64,000 nucleotides of DNA from Timema cristinae. Taxonomy: Eukaryota > Arthropoda > Insecta > Phasmatodea > Timematidae. The notes under the pieces were generated by a model. It worked only from the letters and a program-made list of their open reading frames with translations, had not been told where the DNA came from and searched no databases. The first letter of the stretch is position 1; every line of letters starts with the position of its first letter. The stretch spans positions 10,184,676-10,248,675 of the forward strand of contig JBCFYV010000012.1 of NCBI GenBank assembly GCA_039000515.1, read 5' to 3'. Positions 22,984-32,106 of this stretch are shown in pieces. The position numbers and the translations under genes are program-made.

Positions 22984-25900
22984 CGTGGCGAGCGCGTTTA
23001 CAAGGACTCTGATACCCAAACGGCAACGTATTAAAATCATCTGTTATCCTGCGTTTGGTGTACACGGGCCGGTAGACTTTAGCCTGCGAAACGGTACATA
23101 CAGTCGCAAGACCTTTTCTTACAATTTTGTGCGGTAAGTGTATGTATCTTTCCGCAGCATGTCCGGTGACCATCGCTTTCAAAACTTCAAAATTAACATC
23201 GTTCCGGTTGCCATAGTTTATGGTGATCCCGCGAACCTTGCACACCGTTTTTGTTTTGGCAGGATCACCGCCAACGCAAACTCGGTAAGCGTAATTTTTG
23301 GGACCACCAGATACAAAGGCGCTAATGTAGCTTTCCGGACCGTAATCCTGAAGTTCATCGGTGAGGTCACCTAAAAAGTCTCCGGTCGGTGGACTCCAAT
23401 CGCCGGGGCGTTCGGTGAATAGAACGCTATCTGTATCATGATATAAAACGCGGTCCCCCAATTGTTCAAGGATGCTGTATAAGTGCAACCTAGCCATAGC
23501 AGTCGTGTAGCACGCCACCGCCACACTCGTGTTAGGGTTAGGGCGCAACGCGTCACGCGCATCCTTGTAATTGAGAAACATAACCTCATCATTTACATCA
23601 ATGACGCTGTCCACGGTGATGTACGGATCCGTCAGGTACTTGTGGACGCCCTGATAGTCGTTGACAACGGCTACGTGTGGTAAATCGGGTCTTTGCCCAA
23701 ACTTTCCCCATAGTGAATTTAAAAAAAGTTTAGCCAGAGTGCGGAGACCAGGGTTTTTACAAACAGAGCCGAAATCTAGTTTTACCCCTTCCCTTTCCTC
23801 ATAATTTTGAATGTATGCTAACTTTTCCTCTTGTGAGGTACACCACTCTGGCCATCCGCTGGCTTCTTGTTTAATTTTCAAAAAAGTATCAATGTACCCG
23901 TGAAACAACCCTCCAGAACGCGTCTGACGGTCATAAACAGATACATTGTACTCCCACACTTCGTGCACTGCTTCAACGGTGTAGCCTTTCTCAACGGCTT
24001 TCCGGATCTCGTCAATCACCCAGACGCCTGTCAACCAGCGATCTTTTTTGTCGTTGTGCTGACACGTGCCTTGGTTTTTCTCCTCCCCGCATTTCCTGCA
24101 CAAGATGAACATTAGCTTGTCGTGCATCCTGGTAGGCAATACGGGCAGGAATAAATCTCGCGGAGGCGTCACTGTAACTTTGGCTATGCCTTCTACTTGA
24201 TCTATAGACGGACAATTTGGTTCCAAGTGAATTTTGGGGTGGCCGACTGGGTATTTTTTGTACTTGCAAACGTATGGATACAATGAACACACATCCAAGT
24301 ACTTGATCTTCTCCCCACAAGAAAGGTCTGTTTCGTGGAAGAGCTTGATACAATTTGTACGCCCGCCAAAGAATGCATCCCTGGGACTGAGAGGTTCCTT
24401 GGTATACACCTCGTGCCGGAGTACAAATTGCTGCAAGTCCTTGTCTGTGCGTTTCATCGCATTAAACATGCACTCCCACATCTCTACGACCGTGTAGCCG
24501 GCATTCTTAAACTTTTCCAAACAAGCCATGGTCGCTTCATAACGCGTCTCCATGGTCTCGTGGGGGCTATTTTTGACCTGGGTGGTCCTGTCAGGGTAAC
24601 AGAGAGGGCACCCGTGCCAATAACAGCCCCAAAACTGGAAGACGGTGGTGGTATCTCCAGCTTTAACAACACCGTCTACACGTCGCCCTAACACATATTC
24701 CTCACGGCCGTTACCCGCATGAAGAATAGAGACACCGCGTTGATGGGCCTCCCAGCAGAGCCATTGTACAGCGACGTGCGACTGTTGGTCTGCGCACCGA
24801 TAGCCACCGTTAGGGATAATACCGATAGTATTCTCCTTAAGATGACTTCGGCGGTAAACCAACATGGCCGCTCCAGCTATCGTACACGCCTCTCTGAAAG
24901 GATCCACCTTTGCTTTCTCCATGAGCATCTCTCTAAACTTCAGGCAGGCCTTCCGTAGGATCTCTACATCTTTCACACAATACAGTTCCAACTCGCGTTT
25001 AAAATCAAAGACATAGTTATCTTTGACCAACGCGTCATACCACTTCTCAAAGTGCTCCTTTCCCTCAACTGACATCTCGCCGATGCCGTAGTCCTCCTTT
25101 GGCGGCAAGGGACCCCTATACCCCGCGTTTTCTTTTTTATTGAAAAAATGGGGGAAATGTCCCTTGGCCAAAGACTCGTCCAAGCCGAAAGTTTTGGGCA
25201 ATTTGGACAGCGACATCGGGAGAAAGTTCAGTGAGTCAATAAAGTGGAGCGGGCCGTAACGCATGGACATGATTTTCCCACCGTTCATTATAAGTTCTGG
25301 AGTCCATTTTTTAACCTCCATCATATATTTTAAAATAAAATTTCCATCATAGGATTTAGCGTTATGGCCGAGGAGGGTGATATCCTTAAATTTTGAAGCT
25401 TTAATTTGAACAATAAATTCGAAAAATTGGGCCATTGTGGTATCACCCTTGAATATGCGAGTCCTATCGCCCCCACAGTCGGTGCAATGGTGATCATTTG
25501 CATCTATATGAACACAGGCCTTACAACACGTTTGCACGACACATAGGTTTGGTTCGTGTAAGTACGTGCTGACCGCACCTTGAAGAAGCGTTTCTTGTCT
25601 GCATTCAAAGTCATAGAATACAAACATGAAACTACTCTTTTCCAGTGACGGCTTTGACGGGGCCTGTTTCATATAACAGAAATGACCAAAAGGACGATAT
25701 GAATCGCATACTCTACAAAAAGTCTCATAACACCTATGTGAATAATTTGATCTTTCCAAACTGAAAAATTGCCCGCATACCTCGCAAACCTTTTTGACAT
25801 CACAGACCGATCTGTGACCGCTGAAAAAACCGGGACGTTTATGGTTATCTAAGCACGTCTGATTTGTGAACCAACGCCCGCAGTCTTTACAGACCACAGA

Positions 25901-26221
25901 TCGGCCTCCGCTACAAACCGCTTTATCGTGGCACTTTTTGCACGCGGATTCACACTTGTGTTTGTTCTTATTACTGAACGACACACGGCACTCACGGCAA
26001 AAGTACGAGCACTTAAATGCGGCTGTCAAGGATGTTATGACATCAAAATGGTTTTGCTTATCGTCGTGAAAATACAAATCAAGGTGCCCCTTAAAGGAAT
26101 GTTCGGAGGGAGTAGGCCCCTCATACAAGACCTGTCTCCCCCGACGTTCCCTGAACACGGTGATTTTGTATTCGGAAAGGTATGCTTGAAATTGTTTCAG
26201 CTCAGTGAGCCCACCACCTTT
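22979..26221 (-). CDS. Protein-primed family B DNA polymerase, catalytic part (large exon, downstream of the frameshift)
   Basis: This is the replication enzyme of the element. The frame is open from 26221 to the TAA at 22979; numbers below count from codon 26158, a GTG that is only a convenient marker. Residues 50-170 hold many Cys/His pairs (zinc-ribbon-like). Exonuclease motifs: DFE 183-185, N266 with YD 270-271, and Y393-x3-D397. A conserved W-G-C-Y-W-H-G-C stretch lies at 510-517. Polymerase motif A is D622-x2-SLYP, motif B K810-x3-N814-S-x-W-G818, motif C Y906-H-DTDS-911. The C-terminus ends in a basic YTKRR...DF.TLP.GY pattern typical of this group in arthropods. All catalytic residues are present. 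It has no start of its own: it continues the frame of 26202-27145 through a +1 shift in the 17-nt overlap 26205-26221. Its strand and length fit Polinton pPolB. Confidence 0.93.
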   Translation of the reverse strand, partial: KGGGLTELKQFQAYLSEYKITVFRERRGRQVLYEGPTPSEHSFKGHLDLYFHDDKQNHFDVITSLTAAFKCSYFCRECRVSFSNKNKHKCESACKKCHDKAVCSGGRSVVCKDCGRWFTNQTCLDNHKRPGFFSGHRSVCDVKKVCEVCGQFFSLERSNYSHRCYETFCRVCDSYRPFGHFCYMKQAPSKPSLEKSSFMFVFYDFECRQETLLQGAVSTYLHEPNLCVVQTCCKACVHIDANDHHCTDCGGDRTRIFKGDTTMAQFFEFIVQIKASKFKDITLLGHNAKSYDGNFILKYMMEVKKWTPELIMNGGKIMSMRYGPLHFIDSLNFLPMSLSKLPKTFGLDESLAKGHFPHFFNKKENAGYRGPLPPKEDYGIGEMSVEGKEHFEKWYDALVKDNYVFDFKRELELYCVKDVEILRKACLKFREMLMEKAKVDPFREACTIAGAAMLVYRRSHLKENTIGIIPNGGYRCADQQSHVAVQWLCWEAHQRGVSILHAGNGREEYVLGRRVDGVVKAGDTTTVFQFWGCYWHGCPLCYPDRTTQVKNSPHETMETRYEATMACLEKFKNAGYTVVEMWECMFNAMKRTDKDLQQFVLRHEVYTKEPLSPRDAFFGGRTNCIKLFHETDLSCGEKIKYLDVCSLYPYVCKYKKYPVGHPKIHLEPNCPSIDQVEGIAKVTVTPPRDLFLPVLPTRMHDKLMFILCRKCGEEKNQGTCQHNDKKDRWLTGVWVIDEIRKAVEKGYTVEAVHEVWEYNVSVYDRQTRSGGLFHGYIDTFLKIKQEASGWPEWCTSQEEKLAYIQNYEEREGVKLDFGSVCKNPGLRTLAKLFLNSLWGKFGQRPDLPHVAVVNDYQGVHKYLTDPYITVDSVIDVNDEVMFLNYKDARDALRPNPNTSVAVACYTTAMARLHLYSILEQLGDRVLYHDTDSVLFTERPGDWSPPTGDFLGDLTDELQDYGPESYISAFVSGGPKNYAYRVCVGGDPAKTKTVCKVRGITINYGNRNDVNFEVLKAMVTGHAAERYIHLPHKIVRKGLATVCTVSQAKVYRPVYTKRRITDDFNTLPFGYQSPCKRARHE

Positions 26222-27145
26222 TCAAAAGATTCACACAGGCATCACGGCATAGTTCCTCTGCTTCGAGTTTTTGAATAGGTCGACCCATTTTGATTTGTCT
26301 AAAGGTGTTCACGTCCATGCATCCTGGTTCTCTTTTATTGTCACATATAGCTTTGGCGACAACCAATGCACGGGCAAGGCAAAGTGTGTCGTCATTTTGA
26401 ATCGTAATGATCCCTTTGTTATTACGGCTATATGTGCTTGCGGGAGAGAGTTTATCACAATAACGTCCACTCCCGCGAGGCTCCTTAAAGTGGGAGAGTT
26501 TAACGTACAATGGTGCAGTACTCAAAAACAAACTATTACTCTGCAACACGCGACTTACGTTATCAAGCACTGCTCTAGCGTCTAGCTGGTCTGCTCGTCT
26601 AAATGAGACATACACAGGGCTTAACGTTGAGTCAGTGCTACTCAAAAGTAAGCCTACGTGGTCATCGGCGCTAACGCCATGGTCCTGCAACCGATGGAGC
26701 AAATTAGTAATTTGTTCTTCAAGCCAGCTTAATGCGTCACGATCGCTTGCTGGTGCACCAAGATGTACGGTAATTTCTCTACCAGTATAAAAGAAACGCC
26801 TCAATTGTTTAATCCTCTCTTCGATGATGCGAAGAGGGACGCCATTTTGCAATTCCCCACCTACCTGATTCACCTGGCCACTAATTCCGTTTTGAGGGGC
26901 AAACGACGGTCCCGCTATCGCCAGCTCCTCGGGCCCCATCTCGCTCGCCGCCGCCGCCGCCGGGGCTCGAACTCCGTCTCCCTGCTGTAGAGGCCGGAGT
27001 GAAGATGTTCCGGCTTGCAGGGACACAGGGGCTCGAACCCCTTCTCTCTGGAGCTGGGGCGATGCGACTACATAGGGCTGGAGGGGTCCCACCGCTGGTG
27101 ATGGTGGCTCTGTGGTCATCCCGCCATTTCCGGCCTCCAATTCAA
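26202..27145 (-). CDS. DNA polymerase N-terminal region (exon 4, upstream of the frameshift)
   Basis: The frame is read from a probable splice acceptor (tgtgttatag, exon start 27145) to a TGA at 26202-26204, just before the polymerase frame takes over. The first in-frame ATG is 27119, which would be the start if the gene were not spliced. The N-terminal 85 residues after it are Pro/Ala/Gln-rich and probably disordered. Then come a helical part and a compact domain containing DDTLCLARALVVAKA, a pattern I associate with the region just before the Cys-rich domain in arthropod relatives of this polymerase. The TGA sits within the overlap with the polymerase frame, so the two were one coding sequence. 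The cause may be a true inactivating indel, a sequencing error in the short A-run, or less likely programmed +1 shifting. Confidence 0.78.
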
Positions 27146-28692
27146 CTATAACACATGTCAAAGTAAGCCTTGTTACAACAGGCGCATATTTTTTTCTTTA
27201 AAATGTATAATATGTTTGAATTTTTCAATTGCTTTAGACGTAACAGGCATTTACAGATGTGAGTCAGCGTTTGCGGGGGAGGGAGAGTGAAAATTTGTCT
27301 CTAGTTTACCTTGGTAAGATTCGAACCTAACACTCATCTCTTTAATACTTTTTGTATTATTATTATTATAGCATGTTCAATTTTTCAATTGCTTTAGACG
27401 TAACCGACATTTACAGAAGTGCGTCAGCACTTGCGGTGGAGGGAGAGTGAAAAAAATTGTCTCTAGTTTACCTTGCTAAGATTTGAAGCTCAAACTCATC
27501 TCTTTAATACTTTTTGTATTATTATTATTATTATATCATTTTAGCAGCGGAGATTACGTCTTAAGATACTTTTCGCTTTAATTGTTTCATCTACGAATGT
27601 GTCAATTTATTGAAAAAAAACGCCTGAGATTATGCTCGCGTAATGAATTGATAGCTATGATACTAGATGTTGTTTCTAACGCCTGCATAATGAGTGGATA
27701 GACAGCCCGCCGCACTTAACACAACGAAAGTTAGACACCTTAAAAAGGGGTAGTAAAATTTGAGTTTATAACAGCTTTCTTTAAATCGGGGGAAAATATG
27801 TTCAACCCTTTTCAAAAAACATTTGTTTGGTTATCATAAGCTACTAGCTGCCTCCTATATTTGAAATATGTATCTAGAGGCAGCTGTATCCTTAACATGC
27901 ATTACTTTATTTATAAAATAAGCACAACTTTTAAGATTATGTTTGGCGGTAAACAAAAGACGGTAATAAATTGACAGAGGAAATGTACAGCCCTTAACTA
28001 AAATACATTTTACTATATTAAGCCTGCAACGTGTAAACATACATAAGAACACGTAAACATTTAGACTGGAATTAAAAAAAGTACGCCCTAAAGTGTCAGC
28101 CAGACACAAATTTAGTACAAGAAGAATAAACTCTCATTTTAAACCCCTGTTTGGATTCGAACCCGTGGCACTGCATACATATAGTTTTTTAAATTGGTTA
28201 CTATTACACATCATAAATTAAAGTGTATGGACTTATGTTTATGCAGAGTGAAACGTGACTGTCTAAAGTGTTGATTACAATTTTCTGACTTTGTACAGGA
28301 AATGAACCCGTGACCAGGAGACACTAAAATGATACTCGATCACATTGTAAAACGACAATTATAATTTTCTGTCTTTGAACCCGGGACCCTTTATTGAACA
28401 AAATAGTTGACTAAACCAGTATTTTCGCTTATCCCAAGAGGGAATTGAACCAAGGACTCCCCCCCCAATGGCTCAGTATAAATCATACAGGTAGGATTTT
28501 TAATAAACGTTTAAGTAGCAATATAGTTTTCCTTGCTCTAAACTGTAAACACACGCATTCTTTTATACACTAAACGATGTAGTACAAGCTCACTGCTAGC
28601 AATTGTTTTCGACTCTGAGGGGCGATATAACAGGATTTGTGCGAGAGAGAGAAAGCTACACTGCCTACTGGCTACATGTAGAAGGTACTTAC
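27146..28692 (-). other. Large intron of the polymerase gene (proposed)
   Basis: The donor is gtaagt at 28692 and the acceptor ...ttatag at 27146; the flanking exon ends share a phase. No gene lies inside. It contains a 160-bp tandem duplication (27212-27371 and 27372-27540) and about six short stretches that look like tRNA T-arm (box B) sequences. If it is not removed, translation from exon 3 runs on to a stop at 28538, giving a short alternative product. The acceptor has a weak pyrimidine tract, so this junction is the least certain of the three. Confidence 0.5.
27212..27540. repeat. 160-bp tandem duplication
   Basis: Two copies share 'tttttcaattgctttagacg', 'gagggagagtgaaaa' and 'tctctagtttacctt', and each ends in a short (ATT)n run. 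Copy two is slightly longer through extra ATT units. It lies in the proposed large intron. Confidence 0.85.
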
Positions 28693-28935
28693 ATAGCAGT
28701 CGGTCAAGGGTGTCCAAATCTGCCCAAACAGCGGGAGGTGCATTTCCCATGGCGACGAGGGGTACCGGTGGTAGGGGCGCGGGCGCAAAGATACAGGGAG
28801 AGGGCCTGGGGGCGACATCAGTGGCGTCGTGAGTGGCACCGATTCGTAAGGGCGCCTCCGGGGGAGTCGATGTCTCTACAACTGACGGTATGCACCCCCG
28901 AAGCCCTTCGTCTAAACCGTACGGATCCCAGTAGT
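28693..28935 (-). CDS. Polymerase gene exon 3 (proposed)
   Basis: 243 nt bounded by a strong acceptor (tttaatttcag) and a consensus donor (gtaagt). Its frame is open and phase-compatible with exon 2 before it and exon 4 after it (81 codons plus one base). The peptide opens DYWDPYGLDEG, becomes Pro/Ala-rich (PAPLPPVPL) and ends in DLDTLDRLL. No known domain is recognised. The acidic-aromatic start and proline-rich middle look like an unstructured N-terminal extension. A plus-strand open frame over the same bases is only its shadow. Three consecutive introns whose splice sites and phases agree make a real spliced gene likely. Confidence 0.65.
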
Positions 28936-29026
28936 CTGAAATTAAATAAATACAAATTAATTAGCATTTACAGGAAAAAAAACACCAACAAGACTCCAAT
29001 ATATATGTTTTTAGTCTGTTACTTAC

Positions 29027-29143
29027 CCATCGACGCGTTAGCATCAGCGTTGCAAATTCCGTTTTCATCGAACAGTAGCAGCTGGTCCAGGCTATTGGGA
29101 TCCTCCGGTTGTATATCCCCTCCAATCATCGGGGGCTCTTCAA
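29027..29143 (-). CDS. Polymerase gene exon 2 (proposed)
   Basis: 117 nt, exactly 39 codons with the base carried from exon 1, bounded by a pyrimidine-rich acceptor (ttctttttttgttag) and a consensus donor (gtaagt). The peptide is acidic (EEPPMIGGDIQPED, then SLDQLLLFDENG). The L-x-x-L-L pattern recurs in exons 1-3 (SLENFL, SLDQLL, TLDRLL), suggesting small repeated helices. No family is recognised. Confidence 0.68.
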
Positions 29144-29235
29144 CTAACAAAAAAAGAAGAACACCGTTGTACGCCCCAGCTGTATTAGTCAACAAAAAAA
29201 AAACACCAGTTAAAATATACAGAAAAAAAACTTAC

Positions 29236-29272
29236 CTAAATTTAGAAAATTTTCTAGCGACTCGAAACTCAT
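29236..29272 (-). CDS. Polymerase gene exon 1 with start codon (proposed)
   Basis: The ATG at 29272-29270 is the first after a TATA box 62 bases upstream. Twelve codons (MSFESLENFLNL) are followed by a consensus donor (g|gtaag). The leader 'catcaaaaaaATGa' has a purine at -3, which suits translation initiation. Confidence 0.65.
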
Positions 29273-29333
29273 TTTTTTGATGTTCGGCGGCGTCAATCAC
29301 AAATTGAAATGACCAAATGTAATGAGCGGGTTC

Positions 29334-29341
29334 TATTTATA
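29334..29341 (-). promoter_or_regulatory. TATA box of the polymerase gene
   Basis: Minus-strand TATAAATA, 62 bases upstream of the exon 1 ATG. This predicts a transcription start about 30 bases upstream of that ATG. It mirrors the arrangement of the left cluster (TATAAAG 52 bases before its first ATG). Confidence 0.6.
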
Positions 29342-29547
29342 CCCTCTTCAAAGAGCCTGCCGTCTGTAATGACCTAATACTCTAATGTGTCTCTGCGCAT
29401 GCGCAACACAGACCTGTCCATAAGTCCCTTTGTAAATCCCGTTATTTCATAATCGGCATCGACCCAGCGAAGTGGACGGAGGTGCCTGCTCGATGCTCTG
29501 TTCCACTGCCTTAAATATGAGTGAAGAATGACCCTGAGCACGGAACG

Positions 29548-29825
29548 AATCCTGGATAGCTCAGTGGTCAGAGCAATGGCGTACTAAGCCAGAGGTCACG
29601 GGTTTGGAACTTGAAACCTTACCTTAAATATTTTAATTTGTTTGGTAGAAAGACCAAAACTATAGTATGAAGAGCATATAGCTACTTTACCGGCGGTCAG
29701 TATCTATCAACATACTTGCTCGGTATGCGTTTGTTATTCACCTGCATCACAGGTAGCGTAGTCTAAGGCGTCACTGCCAATGCCTGGGAGGTCGCGGGTT
29801 TGATTCCCGTTCTGGTACATGACCA
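29548..29825 (+). repeat. Two tRNA-like SINE heads
   Basis: One at 29548-29612 (box A ggatagctcagtggtcagag; box B-like gaggtcacgggtttggaac). The other at 29748-29825 (box A-like gtagcgtagtctaaggcgtc; box B gtcgcgggtttgattcccg). Neither shows a full cloverleaf with a matching acceptor stem, so they are called SINE-derived rather than tRNA genes. Confidence 0.5.
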
Positions 29826-30041
29826 TTCTAGGTGTCAGCCCTCCCGCAAACGTAGACCAAAGGTGTTTTTTCCGCACCCTTCGTGAAAATGCGGGTACAT
29901 TTTCCGTCCTCCTATCTACTTAGCGGGGTTCATCATTGGTTTGACTTCGAACACTGAGGCAAATGCGGGTACACTATCCCAAGATATTAAATACCGTGTG
30001 TGAACTCGTCACCTTACCTTAAATATTAACAACATATTCTT

Positions 30042-30101
30042 ACTAGTTTTTTTATTGACAATCAACAATTAATTTACAAGCGCAATATTATTTAGGTCTT
30101 T
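30042..30101 (-). repeat. Inverted partial copy of the left 3' poly(A) repeat
   Basis: On the minus strand it reads 'gacctaaataatattg...', then '...gattgtcaataaaaaaac' and 'tag', matching the end of the third unit at about 20505-20580. It includes an AATAAA-type signal pointing leftward, although no minus-strand gene ends here now. Confidence 0.75.
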
Positions 30102-30315
30102 GCCGACTGTGAGTACTTGACGTATGAATAGGGGATTCTGCCTGTTTAAAGTATATGCTGTATATCACATGACTTGAGACGTATGAATATGTTAAATAGT
30201 GAGTATTCAGACAGAACTTTTATTTGCTTTCTACCCTAGAATTATTTGTACTGCAGATCACCTGACTTGACGTATGAATACGGGGTTCTGACCGTTTAAA
30301 ATATCACATGGTCGG

Positions 30316-30807
30316 GCGTATGATAAATACTCAGCAAATTGTTAAAGAAAACCTTACATTGCCTTATTTATTATTTGTAAACTCTCCTAGAAACCTTACA
30401 TTAACTAAACTGGCTTTCGATGCCATCTAGTGGGCCAATAAGCAAGCACGACAAAACCCTGTACGGCAATTAAATAATATTAATATAATATTAAATATTA
30501 AATAATGTATAACCTTTACACATGTTCCTATGTTAAATACCTAGGGGAAAAAAAATCATGGCGGCTAGCGTATGATAAATACTCAGCAAATTGTTAAAGA
30601 AAACCTTACATTGCCTTATTTATTATTTGTAAACTCTCCTAGAAACCTTACATTAACTAAACTGGATTTCGATGCCATCTAGCGGGCCAATAAGCAAGCA
30701 CGACAAAACCCTGTACGGCAATTAAATAATATTAAATATTAAATAATGTATAACCTTTACACATGTTCCTATGTTAAATACCTAGGGGAAAAAAATCATG
30801 GCGGCTA
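30316..30807 (+). repeat. Direct tandem repeat, 252 + 240 bp
   Basis: The two adjacent copies (30316-30567 and 30568-30807) are almost identical, differing mainly by a 12-bp AT-rich indel. Each starts 'gcgtatgataaatactcagc' and ends 'aaatcatggcggcta'. The origin is unclear; no coding capacity. Confidence 0.9.
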
Positions 30808-31427
30808 TATATATATTTTGATAACATAAATAATAACTTTTACATAAGTTTATAAGTAAAATATCTAGGAAAAAATCACGGTGCTTATGTAGTATAGTCT
30901 TTTGCTATAGTAGCGCCTTAAACCATGTGGTCATTCTTTATGTTACGTGCAATGATAAGCTAAATACCCGTTTTCATATTCGTTATACAGATACAATTAC
31001 AGAGGATTAGCCATTTAATTTATCTGTACTTAGTCCGCTCTTGCAGAGGGCGAGAGAATTATTAACATTGAGTCGAAGTTGTGCGGTGTTATCGCCTATT
31101 AAGGGGTAACTAACTAATCGGGCCGTCGGTAAGGCGTTCAGTAATTTGATGGTCTCTGGTTCGAATCCAATCTAGACACACGAATTACAAACTACAGTAA
31201 ATTCACCGTGCAAAACGGGCGTCGCTAAAATCTACCCTCCCTCAGTGCATCTGAAGGTACTCTCGCAAATGTTGAGTGCATTGATGTGTGGGCTTAAACT
31301 TTCATAGGGATATAGTTGCGAACATTAAATTCAATATTATTCCTCCGTTGAGAGCTGACTTGGGCCGGCCGCTTTCACGGAATGTAAAAGCGAATCTGCC
31401 GTATAACGGGACTTTTCATAGCTGCCT

Positions 31428-32100
31428 TACAGGTGTCTATTTTGAGAAACACAATGACTCCTCAAGGTGAATGGAGGTTATTGCTCGGTACGTCGCCCCC
31501 CAGAAGGTAATGACCGGGGAGGGGGGAAAACCAGGATGAACAACCCCGGCTCTGAGGGAGGGGTGGGGAGGGAAAAGTGAAAGGCTGAGTTGGTCATCAG
31601 AAGCCAGCGAGCCAGCTTGTGTCATTTAATATCCGGCATCCGGAGGAGAAAGACGTGGAGCGCGAGCCCCGGGTGGCTCTATGCTTCAGCAAATAAACTA
31701 CAGCGCCCTAATTGATGAATAAAAAACACCTCTATCCTACCAATCGGAGGAGAAAGACGTGGAGCGCGAGTGGCTCTATGCTTCAGCAAATAAACTACAG
31801 GGCCCTAATTGATGAATAAAAAAACCTCTATCCTACCAATAATAACTCCAACGCCTCTATCCTACCAATTAACTAATTAATTAATTAACAATAATCAATT
31901 AACTATAATTAATAAAAAAGAACCAACATGTCCAGGGTTTGTAGGGGGAGGGGGAAAACCAACAGCCAATCAGAGGAAAGTAGGGCAGCGGAAGGAGGGG
32001 TGGGGGAAGGAGGGGAGCAGCCAATCACAGAGCAGGAGGCGTGGTCACGTGACCAAATCCCACCAATCCCAGCCTGTTTTGATCAGCCATCCTAACTACT
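31428..32100 (-). repeat. Right terminal inverted repeat
   Basis: Reverse complement of 16833-17493, ending CCTAACTACT at 32100. It carries the same E-box palindrome, CCAAT boxes and internal duplication. The main difference is about 12 extra bases near 31525. The inner boundary is where the match ends at 'tacaggtgtctattttgaga'. Confidence 0.92.
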
Positions 32101-32106
32101 AATTCC
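32101..32106. other. Right target-site duplication of the Polinton-class element
   Basis: AATTCC, identical to 16827-16832. The empty site would have held a single AATTCC. Confidence 0.9.

Larger units (their letters stand above)
29345..31427. other. Right non-coding region of the element
   Basis: No gene is supported over 2.1 kb. It contains tRNA-like pieces at about 29548-29612, 29748-29825 and 31100-31180, the inverted partial copy of the left 3' repeat (30042-30101), short repeats of 'ttgacgtatgaata' near 30118-30300, and a 252/240-bp direct repeat (30316-30807). I looked for integrase, ATPase, protease and capsid motifs on both strands and saw none, either intact or as a recognisable relic. 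Confidence 0.6.
16833..32100. mobile_element. Polinton/Maverick-class element, 15.3 kb, polymerase-bearing, no integrase seen
   Basis: Class assignment rests on four features in the sequence: long terminal inverted repeats (661 and 673 bp), terminal AG...CT, a perfect 6-bp target duplication (AATTCC), and a protein-primed family B DNA polymerase gene. Known Polintons are about 15-20 kb and usually also carry a retrovirus-type integrase, an FtsK/HerA-type ATPase, an adenovirus-type cysteine protease and capsid proteins. None of these is recognisable here in any frame, although the element has normal length. The coding content is three small plus-strand genes (18550-20238) and one spliced minus-strand polymerase gene (22979-29272). 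About 2.4 kb in the middle and 2.1 kb on the right are non-coding. The near-identity of the inverted repeats points to recent insertion or recent arm homogenisation. The polymerase has one frameshift. Confidence 0.88.

Noticed and set aside
26202..26221. An intron to explain the polymerase frame break
   Set aside because: The frames overlap by 17 nt and no donor/acceptor pair of workable length exists there.
23867..26278. Several plus-strand frames of 80-120 codons
   Set aside because: All are shadows of the polymerase gene on the other strand.
28603..29280. 225-codon plus-strand frame
   Set aside because: Antisense to three proposed exons and their introns, low-complexity composition; the minus strand has splice sites, TATA box and matching phases.
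30316..30807. Direct repeat as the two LTRs of a retrotransposon
   Set aside because: The copies are immediately adjacent with nothing between them, no primer-binding site or polypurine tract.
853..31180. Several tRNA-like sequences as true tRNA genes
   Set aside because: None shows a complete cloverleaf with paired acceptor stem; bodies and tails are shared between copies, so they are SINE heads.
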